The notes beneath the pieces were generated by a model. The model made no database searches and was not told the DNA's origin. It was given only the letters and a program-made list of their open reading frames with translations. From contig SLOG01000367.1 of NCBI GenBank assembly GCA_007132635.1, positions 1 to 6,321 of the forward strand: 6,321 bases of DNA, written 5' to 3'. The DNA comes from Limnochordia bacterium. GTDB lineage: Bacteria; Bacillota; Limnochordia; Darwinibacteriales; SLO01. The position numbers were made by a program, and so were the translations under genes. The stretch's first letter is position 1, and each line of letters starts with the position of its first letter. Of this stretch, positions 4,828-6,321 are shown one piece after another.

Positions 4828-6320
4828 AGCGCCTCGGCACCGAATGTCATGGATTCCAGGACACGCAGAATGGCTGCCGCGGTATCCAGGGAGGTTAGGC
4901 ACGCGACCCCGGTTTCTACGGCCTCGCGGCGGATACGAAACCCGTCTTTTGCCGGTTTTTTGCCGCGAGTCAGCGTGTTAATGACTAGCTGCAGCTCGTC
5001 CTGCCGAATCACGTCAAGCAGATTGGGGGCTGGATCTTCGATTTTCCGTACTGACTGGATGGGCAGGCCGTGGCTGTTCATGTACTCCGCGGTGCCTTCT
5101 GTGGCCAACAGGTCGAAGCCCAACTGGTGAAATCGCCGAACGAGCGGCAGTGCTTCGGCTTTGTCTTTATCGGCGATGGTAAACAGAACCGAACCTTGAG
5201 TCGCAATGGCCGTGCCGGCAGCGGTCAGCCCCTTGTACAAGGCTTTTTCGAGAGTTCGGTCGCGTCCCATGACTTCGCCCGTAGATTTCATCTCGGGTCC
5301 TAAGGTTATGTCTACGCTGCGCAGTTTCGCGAAGGAGAACACCGGCACCTTGACGGAGACCATCTCCGGATCGGGATGGCGTCCGGTCGGAAAGCCCAGG
5401 TCGGCCAACCGGGAGCCCAGAATGACCTTAGTGGCTAGGTTGGCCATAGGCACCCCGGTTATCTTGCTGAGAAATGGCACTGTGCGGCTTGAGCGCGGGT
5501 TGACCTCGAGTACATAGACCTCGTCTTCGTATAAGACAAATTGGATGTTCAGAAGCCCTACAATTCCTAAGCCACGGGCCAAGGCAATGGTTCGCTCCGT
5601 AAGCGTCTGCTTGACGGAGTCAGTTAGGGTCTGTGTGGGGTATACTGCGATGGAGTCTCCGGAGTGGACACCGGCGCGCTCAATGTGTTCCATAATCCCG
5701 GGGATATAGACATCTGTGCCGTCTGAGATGGCATCCACCTCAATCTCTCGGCCCAAGAGATAGCGGTCAACAAGTACTGGATGCTTCGGATTGACGCGTA
5801 CGGCGCTCTCCATGTATCCTATGAGCTCCTCTTCGTGATAGACGATTTCCATGGCTCGGCCGCCCAACACGTACGAGGGACGGACCAAGACCGGATACCC
5901 AATCTCGGCAGCTGTTTTTATCGCTTCATCGGTAGAGACAGCCGTTCGGCCCAGAGGTTGCGGAATATGCAGTTCGTTCAGTGTCTTCTCGAATTTGTCG
6001 CGGCTTTCAGCGCGGTCCATGTTTTCCAGACTGGTACCGAGTATACGAACACCCCGAGCTGCCAACGTGTCTGCCAAGTTGATGGCCGTCTGGCCGCCGA
6101 ACTGGATGATGACGCCCAGAGGCTGTTCCCAGTCAATGATTGTCATCACGTCTTCTGCTGTTAGCGGTTCGAAGTAGAGCTTGTCGGATATGCTGAAATC
6201 GGTGGAGACCGTTTCTGGGTTATTGTTGATGATGATTGCCTCATACCCTGCCTCGCGAATCGCCAGCACAGCGTGGACAGTGGCATAGTCAAACTCAATT
6301 CCTTGGCCGATGCGGATGGG
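4824..6320 (-). CDS. carB: Carbamoyl phosphate synthetase large subunit, C-terminal half, partial
   Basis: CarB uses ammonia delivered from the CarA glutaminase, bicarbonate and two ATP to make carbamoyl phosphate for pyrimidines and arginine. The 498 visible residues are a little under half of the usual 1,070 or so; the frame runs off the right edge with no start in view. In order from the edge they show the linker GPIRIGQGIEFDY region, then the second ATP-grasp domain with FGGQTAINLA, VRPSYVLGG (about 5859-5886) and LEVNPRSSRT (near 5493-5510). The MGS-like allosteric domain follows, from about 5190 to the end (VLFTIADKDKA, LLATEGTAEYM, LVINTLTRG). All expected motifs are intact. The stop is TAG (complement of 4824-4826). 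No pyrK or pyrD follows; the next gene is convergent, so carB ends its operon here, unlike the usual Bacillus pyr order. Whether it is the pyrimidine or an arginine-regulated copy cannot be decided. Confidence 0.96.
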   Translation of the reverse strand, partial: PIRIGQGIEFDYATVHAVLAIREAGYEAIIINNNPETVSTDFSISDKLYFEPLTAEDVMTIIDWEQPLGVIIQFGGQTAINLADTLAARGVRILGTSLENMDRAESRDKFEKTLNELHIPQPLGRTAVSTDEAIKTAAEIGYPVLVRPSYVLGGRAMEIVYHEEELIGYMESAVRVNPKHPVLVDRYLLGREIEVDAISDGTDVYIPGIMEHIERAGVHSGDSIAVYPTQTLTDSVKQTLTERTIALARGLGIVGLLNIQFVLYEDEVYVLEVNPRSSRTVPFLSKITGVPMANLATKVILGSRLADLGFPTGRHPDPEMVSVKVPVFSFAKLRSVDITLGPEMKSTGEVMGRDRTLEKALYKGLTAAGTAIATQGSVLFTIADKDKAEALPLVRRFHQLGFDLLATEGTAEYMNSHGLPIQSVRKIEDPAPNLLDVIRQDELQLVINTLTRGKKPAKDGFRIRREAVETGVACLTSLDTAAAILRVLESMTFGAEAL

Positions 6321-6321
6321 A

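Noticed and set aside
4849..6177. Several + strand open frames opposite carB
   Set aside because: They are shadows of carB in other frames, with no family motifs, while carB shows intact conserved domains throughout.

Overview
The window looks like chromosomal DNA of a Firmicute, probably a Bacilli-class spore-former of moderate GC. The basis is strong Bacillus-like ribosome binding sites (AGGAGGTGA, AAAGGAGG, GGGAGGT), use of a GTG or TTG start, a compact intrinsic terminator, and a LarC that is split in the way described for Lactobacillus plantarum. The genus cannot be fixed from the sequence. All genes read on the + strand except carB, which enters from the right edge on the - strand.

Layout. 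(1) Positions 1-1011 hold the C-terminal four-fifths or so of larC, the nickel-inserting enzyme of the nickel-pincer nucleotide cofactor. It is divided into two overlapping frames, and a run of nine A (554-562) lies exactly where a -1 shift would join them. (2) Positions 1012-1311 hold a small, complete, previously easy-to-miss gene for a 50-residue basic protein. It has a near-perfect ribosome binding site and its own intrinsic terminator. (3) Positions 1312-1469 are a non-coding leader with an imperfect dyad. (4) Positions 1470-4827 are three tightly packed genes, probably one operon: a sugar-nucleotide pyrophosphorylase-like nucleotidyltransferase, a membrane-bound CapD/PglF/EpsC-type nucleotide-sugar 4,6-dehydratase (overlapping the first by 17 bp), and a YgeA/RacX-like aspartate/glutamate-family racemase (27 bp later). 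(5) Positions 4824-6320 are the C-terminal half of carB, the large subunit of carbamoyl phosphate synthetase, convergent with the racemase. The two stop codons overlap.

How they fit together. The nucleotidyltransferase and the dehydratase form a plausible activated-sugar pathway: charge a sugar-1-phosphate, then make a 4-keto-6-deoxy sugar nucleotide for a surface polysaccharide or glycoprotein. The racemase may share their transcript, but its link to the sugar pathway is inference. larC and carB are separate metabolic functions at the edges. No mobile element, CRISPR array, tRNA or rRNA was seen. The points most worth a second look are the LarC recoding site, the small gene at 1128-1280, and the overlapping convergent stops at 4824-4827.
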